Below are positions 1 through 9,525 of a stretch of DNA of 64,000 bases, piece after piece (the stretch's first letter is position 1; every line of letters starts with the position of its first letter). The stretch spans positions 29,370-93,369 of the forward strand of contig NZ_NFZV01000019.1 in assembly GCF_003399765.1 (NCBI RefSeq). The letters are read 5' to 3'. The notes beneath the pieces were generated by a model. That model ran no database searches. It was not told the origin of the DNA and saw only the letters and a program-made list of their open reading frames with translations. The stretch is from Alkalilimnicola ehrlichii (GTDB lineage: Bacteria; Pseudomonadota; Gammaproteobacteria; Nitrococcales; AK92). The position numbers were made by a program, and so were the translations under genes.

Positions 1-105
1 CTTTGTTCATCCCGCTCTCCTATTCAATACGGCCTTTGCCGTACACTTACGGCTGTCCCGCATACGCAAACGGATTTTGGTAACGCCAAGCATAAGGACT
101 GCCTC

Positions 106-933
106 TTGAACCGATCAGCGACTTTCCTCCCCATTAGGGCGATACTCGCCGTCCCTTCGCTAGCGGTCTGTTTATTAGCCGGTCCGGGGCAAGCGGAAGC
201 GGCACCGGAAGACGCCCCCATGCCGACGTACCTCGCCAATTACTGGCGCGTTCCCGCACACATGGCAACCGACGTCGTAGAGGGGCAGTGGCTTACAGAG
301 CCGGGGACGCTAGTCGCGCTCTCCAGCGTGGGGATAGCGTTCTTGTTGGACGAATCCATACGGGATTACTGGCAAGACAACATCCGCTCCGACGCCACCG
401 AAGATGTCTCGAACCTCCTGTTTGAAGCCGCCCGGTTCGATGTCGCAATACCGGCTTTACTTGCCGGCTATGGCCTAGCCACCGTAACCGGCGAACACTA
501 TCATGCCGACAGTTTAGCCTTAGTCGCCCAATCGGCAGTCATCAGCCAGGTCGGCACCAACGCGGTAAAACGGCTGGCCGGCCGCCATCGCCCGGAAACC
601 TCGCCGGAGGATTCAAGTCGCTGGGGCGCCGGCGAGAAGGCTTTCTTTTCCGGCCATGCCTCGGGAGCCTGGGCCGTCGCCACGGTAATGTCCTACCGTT
701 ACAGCGAAACGCCGTTTGCCGCTCCCGTCAGTTACGGGCTAGCAACAGCGGTATCGCTGGCCAGAATCGACAGCGACGACCACTGGACATCGGACACCAT
801 TGCCGGCGCGCTTTTTGGCTATTGGGTCGGCAAGACGGTGGCCGAACACAGCCCGTTTCCGCAAAGAAATGCTTATGTGTTACCGATGATGGACGGTGAC
901 AGCACCGGAATTCGCCTACATATCGCATTTTAA
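106..933 (+). CDS. PAP2 superfamily phosphatase, secreted or membrane-attached
   Basis: Type 2 phosphatidic acid phosphatase family, 275 aa; such enzymes remove phosphate from lipid phosphates in the envelope. The three family motifs are visible: KRLAGRHRP near residue 154, FSGH near 182 and ARIDSDDHWTSD near 219 (the usual SR-x5-H-x3-D with Ser replaced by Ala). The hydrophobic N-terminus ending in AEAA looks like a signal peptide. The start is TTG at 106, supported by TAAGGA just upstream; no ATG lies before the signal peptide. It is followed after 29 bases by an HhH protein in the same direction. The substrate cannot be read from sequence. Family assignment is secure. Confidence 0.88.
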   Translation: MNRSATFLPIRAILAVPSLAVCLLAGPGQAEAAPEDAPMPTYLANYWRVPAHMATDVVEGQWLTEPGTLVALSSVGIAFLLDESIRDYWQDNIRSDATEDVSNLLFEAARFDVAIPALLAGYGLATVTGEHYHADSLALVAQSAVISQVGTNAVKRLAGRHRPETSPEDSSRWGAGEKAFFSGHASGAWAVATVMSYRYSETPFAAPVSYGLATAVSLARIDSDDHWTSDTIAGALFGYWVGKTVAEHSPFPQRNAYVLPMMDGDSTGIRLHIAF

Positions 934-962
934 TTGCCCGACTCAACGGCAGGAGCTTGTCA

Positions 963-1616
963 ATGTCCGGCGTCACTCAGCAAGCGTTAGTCGACACGCT
1001 GCTCAAGCGGCACGGCCTCACCTATGCAGAAGAGCTAGGCATTCAAGTCTCTCGTAACACCCCGTCGGAACTGTTCCAATTGCTCTGCGCAGCGTTACTA
1101 TTCAGCGCTCGTATTCGATCCGGTGCGGCAAAAGAAGCCTTTCAAGCACTCAAGAGCGCCGGCTGGATAACGGCGGAGAAAATGGCGGCAAGCACCTGGG
1201 AGGAGCGGACGCGAACCCTCAACCAACACGGGTATGCGCGTTACGACGAAAGCACATCCCGCATGTTAGGAGAAACGGCAAAACGCCTTCTAGACGATTA
1301 CGCCGGGGATCTCCGCAGGCTGCGCGAAGCCGCGGGCAGCAAACCGTCGTTAGAGCGACAACACCTCAAAGGCTTCAAAGGTATCGGCGAAGTCGGTGCC
1401 GATATTTTCTGCCGGGAAGTACAGGTCGTCTGGAAAGAGCTATACCCGTTCGCCGACAAGCGCGCCCTCGCCAGTGCCGCCCGGTTGGACTTACCCACCC
1501 AAGCCGAGCAGCTTGCTCGATTAGCGACCCCGGCCGACTTTCCTCGTCTGGTAGACGCACTAGTAAGAGTCGAACTGGCCAAACAGCACGAACAGATCAA
1601 AGCCTACGCACACTAA
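963..1616 (+). CDS. HhH-GPD-like DNA glycosylase family protein, possibly inactive
   Basis: About 217 aa with the endonuclease III-like fold: a helical region (residues 20-100) and a helix-hairpin-helix LKGFKGIGEVGADIF near residue 137. In endonuclease III the hairpin carries a catalytic Lys (GVGRKTA type); here the equivalent loop reads GIGEVGA, so that Lys is missing, while a downstream Asp (FADKRAL) could match the conserved catalytic Asp. There is no C-terminal Fe-S cysteine cluster. A monofunctional glycosylase or a DNA-binding relic are both possible. ATG at 963 is chosen over TTG at 957 because AGGAG at 951-955 is correctly spaced for it. Family good, activity uncertain. Confidence 0.75.
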   Translation: MSGVTQQALVDTLLKRHGLTYAEELGIQVSRNTPSELFQLLCAALLFSARIRSGAAKEAFQALKSAGWITAEKMAASTWEERTRTLNQHGYARYDESTSRMLGETAKRLLDDYAGDLRRLREAAGSKPSLERQHLKGFKGIGEVGADIFCREVQVVWKELYPFADKRALASAARLDLPTQAEQLARLATPADFPRLVDALVRVELAKQHEQIKAYAH

Positions 1617-1637
1617 CCCTACCGGGAGAGGCAGTTT

Positions 1638-1871
1638 TTATTGTTGCTGCTCAGGCGGCGGCGTCTCCACCCACGTGCCGCGATCGCAGCGCAACACCTT
1701 AGCGCCGCTTTGGACTTCGCTCCCCTGCGGAAACGCTTCCCCATTAAAGAAACAAGACGTCTCGCCGGGCTCGATAGCGGCCGCCCGCACCTCCTCTTCA
1801 CCCAGTTCGCAAATCGGCGAGTTTCGGCTTTGTGGGTCCGGCGTTCCCAGTTGCCGCAAGCCCTGGCTCAT
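1638..1871 (-). CDS. Small DUF1496-like protein
   Basis: A 77-aa protein on the minus strand. Its second half reads CFFNGEAFPQGSEV, then VLRCDRGTWV, a pattern I recognise from DUF1496-type small proteins, which carry a Cys-Phe-x-Asn-Gly turn and a following Cys-x-Trp segment. There is no signal peptide or membrane segment with this start. ATG at 1871 is chosen because GGAGGTG sits 5-7 bases upstream; a longer reading from 1931 lacks a ribosome site. It is divergent from the sensor kinase at 2048 and convergent with the HhH gene. Function is unknown; the family call rests on motif memory only. Confidence 0.6.
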   Translation of the reverse strand: MSQGLRQLGTPDPQSRNSPICELGEEEVRAAAIEPGETSCFFNGEAFPQGSEVQSGAKVLRCDRGTWVETPPPEQQQ

Positions 1872-2047
1872 TCTGCACCTCCAAATAGCCTGTCGCCCAA
1901 TCCGGCCTAAGGCTAGATAGGTCATGAACAAAAGCGTTCAAGCCTTCCCGTTCTTGCCGCAGATTACGCCCGTTTAATCACAGACTTGACACCTTCCCTA
2001 TCCGTCGCGACCTCTAGTCGGTAGAGGGCAGCCGTAGGACAGACACG

Positions 2048-4847
2048 ATGCCACAAGATCAGGAGCCAGCGTCCAAATTGGCGCAGTTGCTGCGCGAGCG
2101 GCAGACAGAGATTCTTGGTCGGTGGATAGAGGCTACCAACGCTATACCGGCGCTTGACCGGCTATCGGACCCTGCTTTAACCAGCCATTTAACCGCCGTT
2201 ATCCGGCGTATCGTCAATGCGCTAGAGAACCCCGATCAAAACCGAACCGAAGCAAAGGACAAGACGCCCCAGCCACACGATAAAATGCGGCTACGGCAGG
2301 GCATCAGCCTTAGGCAAATGATGAGGGAGCACCGTCTGCTTAGGGAGATCGTCCTAAGTCTTTGGAGCGACCAAACTCCCAGCGGCGATACACCGACCTA
2401 CCTTTCGCTTTCGGCTGCGATGGACGACGTATTCGAAGCCATGATCGAAGAATATATCGTGCGCCGCGACGAGGCCATTCGGGCGAGCTTATCCGCATCG
2501 GTGCAGCACGACGACAACGACAACGCATTCCTGCGGTCAGCATTGAACGCCGCCCTCGCCTGGGCCGGAACGGCCCAAACAGCGACCGTCTGGCTCACTC
2601 GCCGCGACGGTTTCGAGCAGGTTTTCTCTACCGATGAACGCCGAGAAGCGGTGGCGACACCGCCGATTGCGGACGTGGCACGCAGCGGCAAACCGAGCTT
2701 TGTCCACAGGCCCCAAGCGGAGAGCTGCTTTCTGCCGATGCTCGCCGGCGAGCACTGCTTGGGCGTCTTAGAGGTGATCGGCCCCGTACTAACCGAACCC
2801 GACCGACACCTGTTTCGGGTAGTCGCCGATCAATTAGCGACGACGCTCCACCTGCTCGCCATCCGCCAACAACAACGAGAACGGGCGCGGAGCCTCGAAC
2901 AAACGGTCGATATCATCGAAAAAGGCGACCCGCTGATGGTCGTCGATCGCGATTGGCGAATCATCTACGTCAATCGCGGCCAGGAGCGACTCAGCAAGAC
3001 CCCACGCTCGAAAACCCTCGGCAAAACCTTGTGGCAGATGTTTTCCTTAAGGCCCGACCGCGTACAGTTCTATCGCCGCATCATGCGCGAACGTAGCGAG
3101 GCTTTCTTCGAAACCTACTATCCCCCGCTCGACTTGTGGATGGATATTTCCGTATACCCCACCTCGCAAGGAGGCCTGGCCTTATTTCTACGCGACATCA
3201 ACCGCCGCAAACGCGCGGAAGAAGCGCTCGCCAACGCGGAGGCGCGTATTAGCCTTCTCGTCGATAGTGTGGAGGACTACGCTATCGTATTGATCGACCA
3301 ACGCGGGCGCATCGCCAGCTGGAACAAAGGCGCCGCACGAATGACCGGCTGGACGGCGGCACAAGCCATTGGCTGTACGGGCGACTTATTCAAACCGCGA
3401 CAAAGCGCGGCACCGAGTATTGAGAAGCTGCTGGAAAAGGCGGTCACGGAAGGCAGTGCTCACCTGGAAGGTTGGCACTGCCGTCGCGATGGCAGTCGCT
3501 TCTGGATCGACGCGACCCTATCGCCGATACAGGTCAGCGACAAACAAGCGCCCCAGTTTGCTTTGGTCGCGCGCGACTTAACCACCTCCAGGCAACGCGA
3601 AGAATCATTACGATTTCTAGAAGAGGCCGGCCGAGTTCTCGCGCAATCGCTTGAGTTCTCGCAAACTGCCGAACTCGTGGCTAACCTCGCCGTTCCGCGC
3701 TTAGCCGATTGGTGCGTGGTCGATTATTTGGTCGACAAACAGCTAACCCGCCCCCTAGCCGTCGCCCACACCAATCCGACCAAAGTACGCTGGGCCAACG
3801 AGCTTCGCGAACACTTCCCCCCGATCCTGAGGCTAAGCTCGGCATCTACGAAGTCATCCGCACAGGCAAACCCCAATTGATAGCGCGCATTACCGACCAA
3901 GTCTTAAGCCAACTTGCCTCAAACGACGACCACTTGGCGTACCTGCGCGAACTTGGGATGCATTCGGCCATGGTATTGCCTCTTACTGCCCGCGGCCGCA
4001 CGCTCGGAGCAATCACCCTGATCACGGCCGAGTCCGGACGCACTTACGATCAGCACGATCTCATTTTCTCGCAAGAAGTTGCGGGCCGCCTCGCATTGGC
4101 CCTCGACAATGCCCGCTTGTTCGACGCCAGCCGGCGCGCCGTAAAACTACGGGAGAAGACGCTAGCGTTAGTCTCCCATGACCTGCGATCGCCCCTGTCG
4201 GTTATCGGCCTTAGCGCCGATATGTTGCGCCGGCGCCTAAACAACGAAAGCCTCGCCAATAAGCAGCTTCAGAACATTAGTTGCGCCGTATCGCGAATGG
4301 ACCGCCTGATCAGCGATCTGCTCGACATGGCAAGCATCCAAACCGGCAGCTTAAGGATCGAGTGGGAAGAACGAGAGTTAGCCCCGTTTCTCGAGGAAAT
4401 GCTGGAATTACACCGCGATTTAGCGGCCAAGAACCAAATCGAGCTACACGACCAAGTCAGCCTACCGCACGCCGCTCGTGCCTGCGCCGACTACGACAGG
4501 CTTGGCCAAGCACTTACTAACCTGCTAGGAAACGCCATCAAGTTCACCCCCGCCGGAGGCAAAGTCGAACTCTACGCCTGTGAAAAACAAGGTTCCGCAA
4601 GAATCGAAATCCATGACACGGGCCCGGCATCAGCGACGAAGACCTACGTCATGTCTTCGAACCGTATCGCACCGGCCAAAAGCATAATGAACGCGGGACC
4701 GGGCTAGGACTCTATATCAGCAAAGGCATCGCCGAAGCCCATGGCGGCCATATCGAAGTCGATAGCGAGCCGGGCAAAGGCAGCCACTTCGCACTTGTTG
4801 TTCCATTGGCAGCTAACCGACAGGACACTAATCGACCGAGACCGTAA
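2048..4847 (+). CDS. Multi-sensor histidine kinase (frame broken twice)
   Basis: Reconstructed length about 933 aa. Domains in order: an RsbRD-like N-terminal helical domain (residues 8-150), GAF (150-280), two PAS domains (285-395 and 400-520), a second GAF (530-690), HisKA with VSHDLRSPLS, and HATPase with LLGNAIKFTPAGG. The frame breaks at the C6 run 3817-3822 (expected ...HFPPDPEAKLG) and at 4621-4628. Restoring one G at the second site gives DTGPGISDEDL, then RGTGLGLYISKG to a TAA at 4845. Both breaks are one-base losses in G/C runs, so sequencing error is likelier than decay. No receiver domain or partner regulator is adjacent. Start ATG 2048 follows AGGA. The ligand is unknown. Confidence 0.82.
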
Positions 4848-4952
4848 AGCCCCAAACGGTACGAGAGGCCGATCACGAGCTACCTTATATCCAGGCGCAA
4901 ATATTCCGTATACTGTCGCCTAAGTTATCAATGCATTAGCTGAGGTGCTCGC

Positions 4953-5191
4953 GTGAAACCACCTATTTTTCTGCCCACCTCGAAAAACCAACCACCCAAT
5001 GCCCGCGCTGCGGTTTGCGCTATCCGACCGATGAAGAGAAGTGTGTGCATTGCGGGGATCTATCCGACGCCGAAGTACGCAGCTTACGGGCAAAAATCGA
5101 AGAACAACACGAAGCGCATACCAACCTCGGGCGATTATTCATAACGCTTGCCGCGATTCTCGCGGTGGTAATGGCGTTGGCGCTTTTATAG
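4953..5191 (+). CDS. Zinc-ribbon, single-TM small protein (frame broken)
   Basis: About 79 aa. A double-Cys zinc ribbon, CPRCGLRYPTDEEKCVHCG, is followed by a charged helix (AEVRSLRAKIEEQHEAH) and one C-terminal membrane helix (LFITLAAILAVVMALALL). The ribbon lies in frame 2 with no start codon of its own except CTG. A GTG at 4953 in the next frame has a good GAGGTG site at 4942-4947. One missing base around 4983-4997 (AAAAA or CCC run) joins them, the same type of break as in neighbouring genes. It is probably a small membrane protein with a cytoplasmic metal knuckle; its function is unknown. Confidence 0.6.
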
Positions 5192-5329
5192 GCCTTTCGC
5201 CTTCTGCCGGAAGCAGGCCCCGGCGGTACCGGGTGCCGATCGCTGGCGGCTCTGGCTTAATCCCTGTTCTTCGGCCTTCGGCTCGACAGGCAGAGCCGTT
5301 AATCGTTAATGCGGCCTTAATCGAAAAGA

Positions 5330-5373
5330 GACACCGACCGTCTCCCTTCTTCCCAAGGGAAGCGGTCGGTGTC
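5330..5373 (-). terminator. Rho-independent-type hairpin after the mgtE operon
   Basis: Arms 5330-5340 and 5363-5373 are perfectly complementary (GACACCGACCG and its complement), with a second inner stem TCCCTT/AAGGGA. On the minus strand the stem is followed by TCTTTTCGA, a short U tract. It lies 12 bases past the end of the last minus-strand gene. A weaker hairpin with CGGCTCTG arms lies at 5247-5298. Confidence 0.7.
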
Positions 5374-5384
5374 CCCTTACCGAC

Positions 5385-5594
5385 CTACAGTATGGTCCGG
5401 TTGCAAAGCGGAAAAACCGCCTTCCAACGCCTCGGCGGCAGCAAAGAAAACAACTGCGCGCGCTGAATAGGCGCAAGCCCGGCCAAACGTGCGGCAACCT
5501 CCTCGTCGCTTAAACCCAACAAAGCCCTTGCAGCGACCGTCCAGTCGCCACCGGCGAGCAGGCCCTCAAAATCCATGATTCTCTTTTCGTTCAT
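5385..5594 (-). CDS. Small orphan MgtE N-domain-like protein
   Basis: 69 aa, mostly helical. Segments such as ARALLGLSDEEVAARLAGL and LFSLLPPRRWKAVF resemble the superhelical repeats of the MgtE N-terminal domain (compare LLEQDRPDWVFLLKMLP in the complete MgtE at 16679-18026). A normal MgtE N domain is about 120 aa, so this would be a half-size piece. ATG 5594 is chosen because GGAAGG is well placed upstream; a GTG at 5615 is not. It is last in a minus-strand set with an N-domain-less MgtE and a barrel protein. Link to MgtE is inference. Confidence 0.5.
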   Translation of the reverse strand: MNEKRIMDFEGLLAGGDWTVAARALLGLSDEEVAARLAGLAPIQRAQLFSLLPPRRWKAVFPLCNRTIL

Positions 5595-5654
5595 GGCAAA
5601 CCTTCCCGACGACACTGGCAGGCCCGGTCCGCCAGCGGACCGGGCCCGGCTGAC

Positions 5655-6350
5655 TTAAAAGCGCAAAGCCTCAATGCCGAAACCGGCGGCCCAACCGCTG
5701 GCCCCACCGTCTTCCAGCTCCTCGTAATAGCTAACGTCGAACGAGACTTGATCGTTCAGCAACATTACCCTTAGCCCCGCCTGGACGGTCGGGTCGTCGC
5801 TATCGTTACCAAACACCTCGGCCACCGCTTCGACCGGACCGAACAGCGCGACTTCGGTACCCACCCCCCAGAATAGATCCGTCTCGCTACCGTCGCGGAC
5901 ATGGGTCGCCCCCACATTCACATGCAGCAACATACGATCCGGTACCGGCTCCAAGGTTACAGGGATCAACAACGCCCCCTCTTCCACCTCATCCGTATCG
6001 GTGTCGTAGATCACGGCGCCAAAGAGCGAAATGCCGTAACCGTAAGCGGCGCGATCGAGAACGGCCCACTTGCCCTGAAGCTCCAAGACTTCTCGGCCGA
6101 ATCGCGGCATACCAATGACGCCGGTTAACTGAAAGGGCCCCTCGCCCCTTACCGTACCTTCGACGAAATTCGCCTCCTCAAAATCGCTGTACCACAGCTC
6201 CAGCACCATGCTCCGCGGTTCGATCAGATCGGCATCCTCAACCACATACTGCCCGGAAGCCCATACCGCGGCAGGCGCAGCAAGCAGAGCGGCAGCCACT
6301 CCCAGAGCGGACGTAACGGAACGATTCAGTGCATTGTGCTTCTTAAACAT
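5655..6350 (-). CDS. Probable outer-membrane beta-barrel protein
   Basis: 231 aa. Starts MFKKHNALNRSV, then a classic signal peptide with cleavage after AVWAS. The mature part is rich in alternating polar/hydrophobic strands (MVLELWYSDFE, YGYGISLFGAVIY, LLHVNVGATHV, VSFDVSYYEEL) and ends in Phe, as barrel proteins often do. I do not recognise a named family. ATG 6350 is preferred over 6407 because it precedes the signal peptide and has AAAGG upstream. It sits between mgtE (upstream) and the 69-aa MgtE-N-like gene, suggesting co-transcription; a role in metal passage across the outer membrane would be inference only. Confidence 0.6.
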   Translation of the reverse strand: MFKKHNALNRSVTSALGVAAALLAAPAAVWASGQYVVEDADLIEPRSMVLELWYSDFEEANFVEGTVRGEGPFQLTGVIGMPRFGREVLELQGKWAVLDRAAYGYGISLFGAVIYDTDTDEVEEGALLIPVTLEPVPDRMLLHVNVGATHVRDGSETDLFWGVGTEVALFGPVEAVAEVFGNDSDDPTVQAGLRVMLLNDQVSFDVSYYEELEDGGASGWAAGFGIEALRF

Positions 6351-6447
6351 GATGAAACCTTTTTCTTGAGACCGTAGCCTTAGCAGCAACTCCCCTGCTG
6401 CCGCCAAGGCAAGACTTAATAAAGGGTAAGGCGTTGTGCGTACCTAC

Positions 6448-7512
6448 CTATCCCGAGATACCGAGCAGCCAGGCAGCGCTTAGGAAATAAACCGCCAGTC
6501 CGCTGAAATCCTTTATGGTGGTAATAAAAGGATCGGCCCCTGGCGCGTGATCTACACCCAGCTTCAGCAACAGGTAGGGCAACAGGAAACCAAGCAGGCA
6601 CGCGGTAGTAATGGAGAACATCAGCGAAATACCGACAACCACGCCCAACAACGGGATATCGTTGGGAGCGCCTTGCCACGCCCAGGCAACCAAACCGCCG
6701 ATAGTGGCCAGCACAAGCCCCATCGCCAACCCCACTTTCAGCTCCCGCACGATGTGCACGCGGAAAAACTGCTTAAGGTTGATATGCCCCAGCGCTAAGC
6801 CGCGCGCGAAGATCGTGGTCGACTGGGTGCCGACGTTGCCGCCCATGTCCATCACCAACGGAATAAAAATAGCCAGCGCTACAATCGCTTCCAAGACCCC
6901 TTCGAAGTAATCGATAACGCCGCCGACCATCAAGCCGCCAATCAGCGTCACCATCAGAAACGCCATACGTACTTTGACCGGGTAGCCGATACCGCCGGAG
7001 GTCAGCTTTTCGCTACGAACCACTTCTTTATGATGCGTAAGATCGCCGATGCCGGCTTTCCAGTAGACATCTTCGGAAGCTTCTTCTTCCAAAATGTCCA
7101 TCGCATCGTCAAAGCGTAGAGCGCCGACCATGCGGTTCGCCTCGTCGATAACCGGCAGCATGGCAAGATCGCGCCGCTGCAACAGCCGAGCGGCGTGCTC
7201 CCGATCGGCATCTTGTTTAACAAACAAGTCGCGGCCCTCGACCAAGCCGGCGACCGGACGCTCAGCATCGGCCCGCAGCAGTGTGCTGAGCCGAACGAAG
7301 CCCAGGTGGCGACCGCTGGAGCGCGCTACAAACACAACCGATGCCGCGGCGTTGTCTAATTCAGACTCTCTTACCGCATCCAGCGTCTCCTTCACCGAAG
7401 CATATTCGCCGACTTTGATGAAGGTGTTGCGCATGACCGACTTCACCGGATTAACCGAAGGCTCCTCGGTCAAACCGGCCCCCTGAAGGCGGAGGGTTGC
7501 TTCATTCGTCAT
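6448..7512 (-). CDS. mgtE: MgtE-family Mg2+ transporter lacking the N domain
   Basis: 354 aa. Residues 20-150 hold two CBS domains (SVMRNTFIKVGEYASV... and LAMLPVIDEANRMVGALR); residues 185-350 hold the five-helix channel. The pore signature PLVMDMGGNVGTQSTT is present, and ADPFITTIKDFSGLAVYF carries the conserved Asp pair of the last helices. The cytosolic N domain that gates typical MgtE (about 450 aa) is absent: the protein begins just before the CBS pair. Start ATG 7512 follows GGGAG. A second, complete MgtE lies at 16679-18026. Substrate may be Mg2+ or another divalent ion. Confidence 0.85.
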   Translation of the reverse strand: MTNEATLRLQGAGLTEEPSVNPVKSVMRNTFIKVGEYASVKETLDAVRESELDNAAASVVFVARSSGRHLGFVRLSTLLRADAERPVAGLVEGRDLFVKQDADREHAARLLQRRDLAMLPVIDEANRMVGALRFDDAMDILEEEASEDVYWKAGIGDLTHHKEVVRSEKLTSGGIGYPVKVRMAFLMVTLIGGLMVGGVIDYFEGVLEAIVALAIFIPLVMDMGGNVGTQSTTIFARGLALGHINLKQFFRVHIVRELKVGLAMGLVLATIGGLVAWAWQGAPNDIPLLGVVVGISLMFSITTACLLGFLLPYLLLKLGVDHAPGADPFITTIKDFSGLAVYFLSAAWLLGISG

Positions 7513-7563
7513 AATTAAAACTCCCAAACAGAATAATTATCTTGTCGACAGGAGCTCTTTTAT

Positions 7564-7587
7564 CTAAATAAAAAAACATTTATTTAG
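7564..7587 (-). promoter_or_regulatory. Perfect AT-rich palindrome upstream of mgtE
   Basis: CTAAATAAA at 7564-7572 and its exact complement TTTATTTAG at 7579-7587 are separated by six bases. It lies 52-75 bases before the mgtE start, where a promoter or operator is expected. It could be a repressor site or part of an AT-rich promoter; I recognise no specific regulator. Confidence 0.4.
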
Positions 7588-8511
7588 GCAAAAGAATTCC
7601 TACCGACCTTTTCGGAAAAAGGTCGAATATTACGCACAGCAAAGGCATAACAGCAGCCTGAAGCCGTTACCGCTACGTATCCATCTTGTCCTTTTGGGGA
7701 GCACCAGGCTGACCAGCCTGGCCTTATAGATCAACCGCTTACGCGGAATTTCATTAGGCAGGCGGGGAGGCCGGGCGCTGGCCGCAAAGGCGGCTCGCCC
7801 CTAAGCTGGGCATTCGACTACTCGGATCGTCCATTTACTTTCTATAACTCCAATTCATATTGAGCGAGCAAATCCTAACAACGAGAAAACAAACCAGTCA
7901 ACAAAAAAATCGAAAAAACCCAGAAAAATAAAAATTCATTTTCGAATTAAAAAAAGATGCCCACAGCAAACCGCCAAACGATCCCGCCACAAGATCAGGG
8001 AGCGTTCGGTATTCTTCAACACGCCAACGCGCTAGCAAGCCAAGCAAGCACTGCTAACGGCGACATGGAAACGCATACGGGTAAAATTACGACAACCCGG
8101 GCGCTCGCTTTTTTGAACCGCTGTTCTGCGGGAAGCGAGCCGGGTCAAGAAGAGAGGCTAAGACCGAGGGGACGCTTACCGCGCGAGCAGGGTTCGCTCA
8201 ACGTTTGACTGGCATCTACAACTACTAGAGTCCAAGGAGGTAAGCCCTCTGGTTTAGGATTCGTGCCCGACTATACGAGAACAGGTGCAGAAGTCAAGCG
8301 CAGATTCGGCATTCTGCCGGCACGCCTCCACGCATCACCGAACGACACAGCCAGAAGAAGCCTGCCCAGCACACAAGAAACGGAGCGAGGATTACGCCGG
8401 CGGCACGTAAAAAGCTCACCCTTTTGCTGTTTCGGCCGACTACAAACAACATACAAAGCTTTATCATTACCTTCTACGACGGCCTAAGCGCCACGAAACA
8501 AAGACAAGCTT
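7588..8511. other. Gene-poor 0.9-kb intergenic region
   Basis: No convincing gene. It holds a short GC hairpin near 7705-7722 (CCAGGCTG/CAGCCTGG), a strongly AT-rich stretch at about 7840-7955 unlike the rest of the window, and the structured repeat copy A (8103-8245). Short open frames at 7957-8208 and 8263-8487 have biased, low-complexity composition and no recognisable product. Confidence 0.55.
8103..8245 (+). repeat. Intergenic structured repeat, copy A
   Basis: Shares several identical blocks, in the same order, with copy B at 19089-19214: 14 bases GCGGGAAGCGAGCC (8128-8141), 12 bases GACGCTTACCGC (8171-8182), a 23-base block at 8216-8238 beginning CTACAACTACTAGAG, and GCCCTCTG after it. 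A hairpin GCTCGCTT (8103-8110) / AAGCGAGC (8133-8140), with inner CCGC/GCGG, is matched by an equivalent hairpin of different sequence in copy B. The strand is not known; an RNA element or a small mobile repeat are both possible. Confidence 0.6.
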
Positions 8512-9419
8512 ATGAATCATGAACTTAGGGAAAAGGCTAGGCAGGCCCTGGCAAACCTTTTGCAACGAGCAAAAGGTTTGGCATACAGAAAGATCACAGA
8601 CGAAGGGTTTATGATCTCGCTTTTCTCGGTCGGCATCCCTCTCCTCGTTGCCATCCTTTTTTAGGGGCGTTCTTTGCGGTCAAGATAGAAGACTGGAAGC
8701 TATACCAACACGGCAGCACCACGACGGGCCAGCTCATTAACCAAACATCATGTGGCTCCGGACGCTACCGAGTGACGCCCCCATACTGCTACACGATAAA
8801 ATTTACCGATCAGCAGGGCGAAGAGTTCACCTTTCGAGCCTATGGCCACGAAGATCATCGGCTTGGGATGTACCTGAGAAACCAAACATATTCCGTGGTT
8901 TACCTCCCTGACCAACCCACCGTCGCGAAGCGTATGGGAGATACAAGAGACGCTAGCCTGTCCTTTTTCATCGGCATAGCGGCATTAGTTGCGGCGATTG
9001 CTTTTCACATCGGCAATCGCCGCAACAATCGTCAGATCAGCGCCAGCAGGAAACTGCTTGAGAAGCTGGAAGAGATGGCAGCGGAAGGGAAGGCTAGCGA
9101 AGCCGTGAGTATGATTGCTGGGGCTGGTAAAGACATCCCCAAGAACGCCCTTTTTGGACAACTCGCCGCCAAGCTGTATGAGCACGGACATCACGATGAG
9201 TCCGACGCTATATTGACCAGAACTTTAGATGCTTACAAGCAACAAAAAGTATCCTATAAGCGTGACCATGCGCTTAGCATGCTCGCTTACCATCTAAACA
9301 ATGCCGGCGACCGTATAGGCACGGCCCGCGTAATCGCGCTAATAAAACATAAGGATGCGAAAACGGGTTTGGCCTTCTTACTAGCCGCCCCCCGAGACCA
9401 TAATAAAAGGCAACCATAG
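8512..9419 (+). CDS. DUF3592-like membrane protein (frame broken)
   Basis: Reconstructed length about 302 aa. The first 50 codons (MNHELREKARQ... SVGIPLLVAILF) hit a TAG at 8662 straight after a T6 run (8657-8662); one more T gives ILFLGAFFAVKIEDW and continues to 9419. It has a membrane helix near residue 40-60, an extracytoplasmic segment with the DUF3592 pattern (GSTTTGQL, CYTIKFTDQQGEEF, YSVVYLPDQPTVAKRM), a second helix (LSFFIGIAALVAAIAF), then a helical TPR-like cytosolic tail with two LAAKLYEHG/LAYHLNNAG-type repeats. Function is unknown. The ribosome site before 8512 is weak. A lone gene between the repeat region and the convergent azl genes. Confidence 0.65.
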
Positions 9420-9525
9420 GGGGACGAACTCCCTCCTTGCCAGGAGCCCGAGGCAGGGCGCCGAGCGGACAAGTCCGAGCCTGCCCCCGAACTAGCGGGC
9501 TGCTGAAAATCATTTCGGCAACCCG

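Noticed and set aside
24..239. Minus-strand 71-residue frame over the first PAP2 gene
   Set aside because: Antisense to a gene with clear motifs; no ribosome site or recognisable product.
7957..8487. Two plus-strand frames (7957-8208, 8263-8487) in the gene-poor region
   Set aside because: Low-complexity composition, no family resemblance, and the region overlaps the structured repeat.
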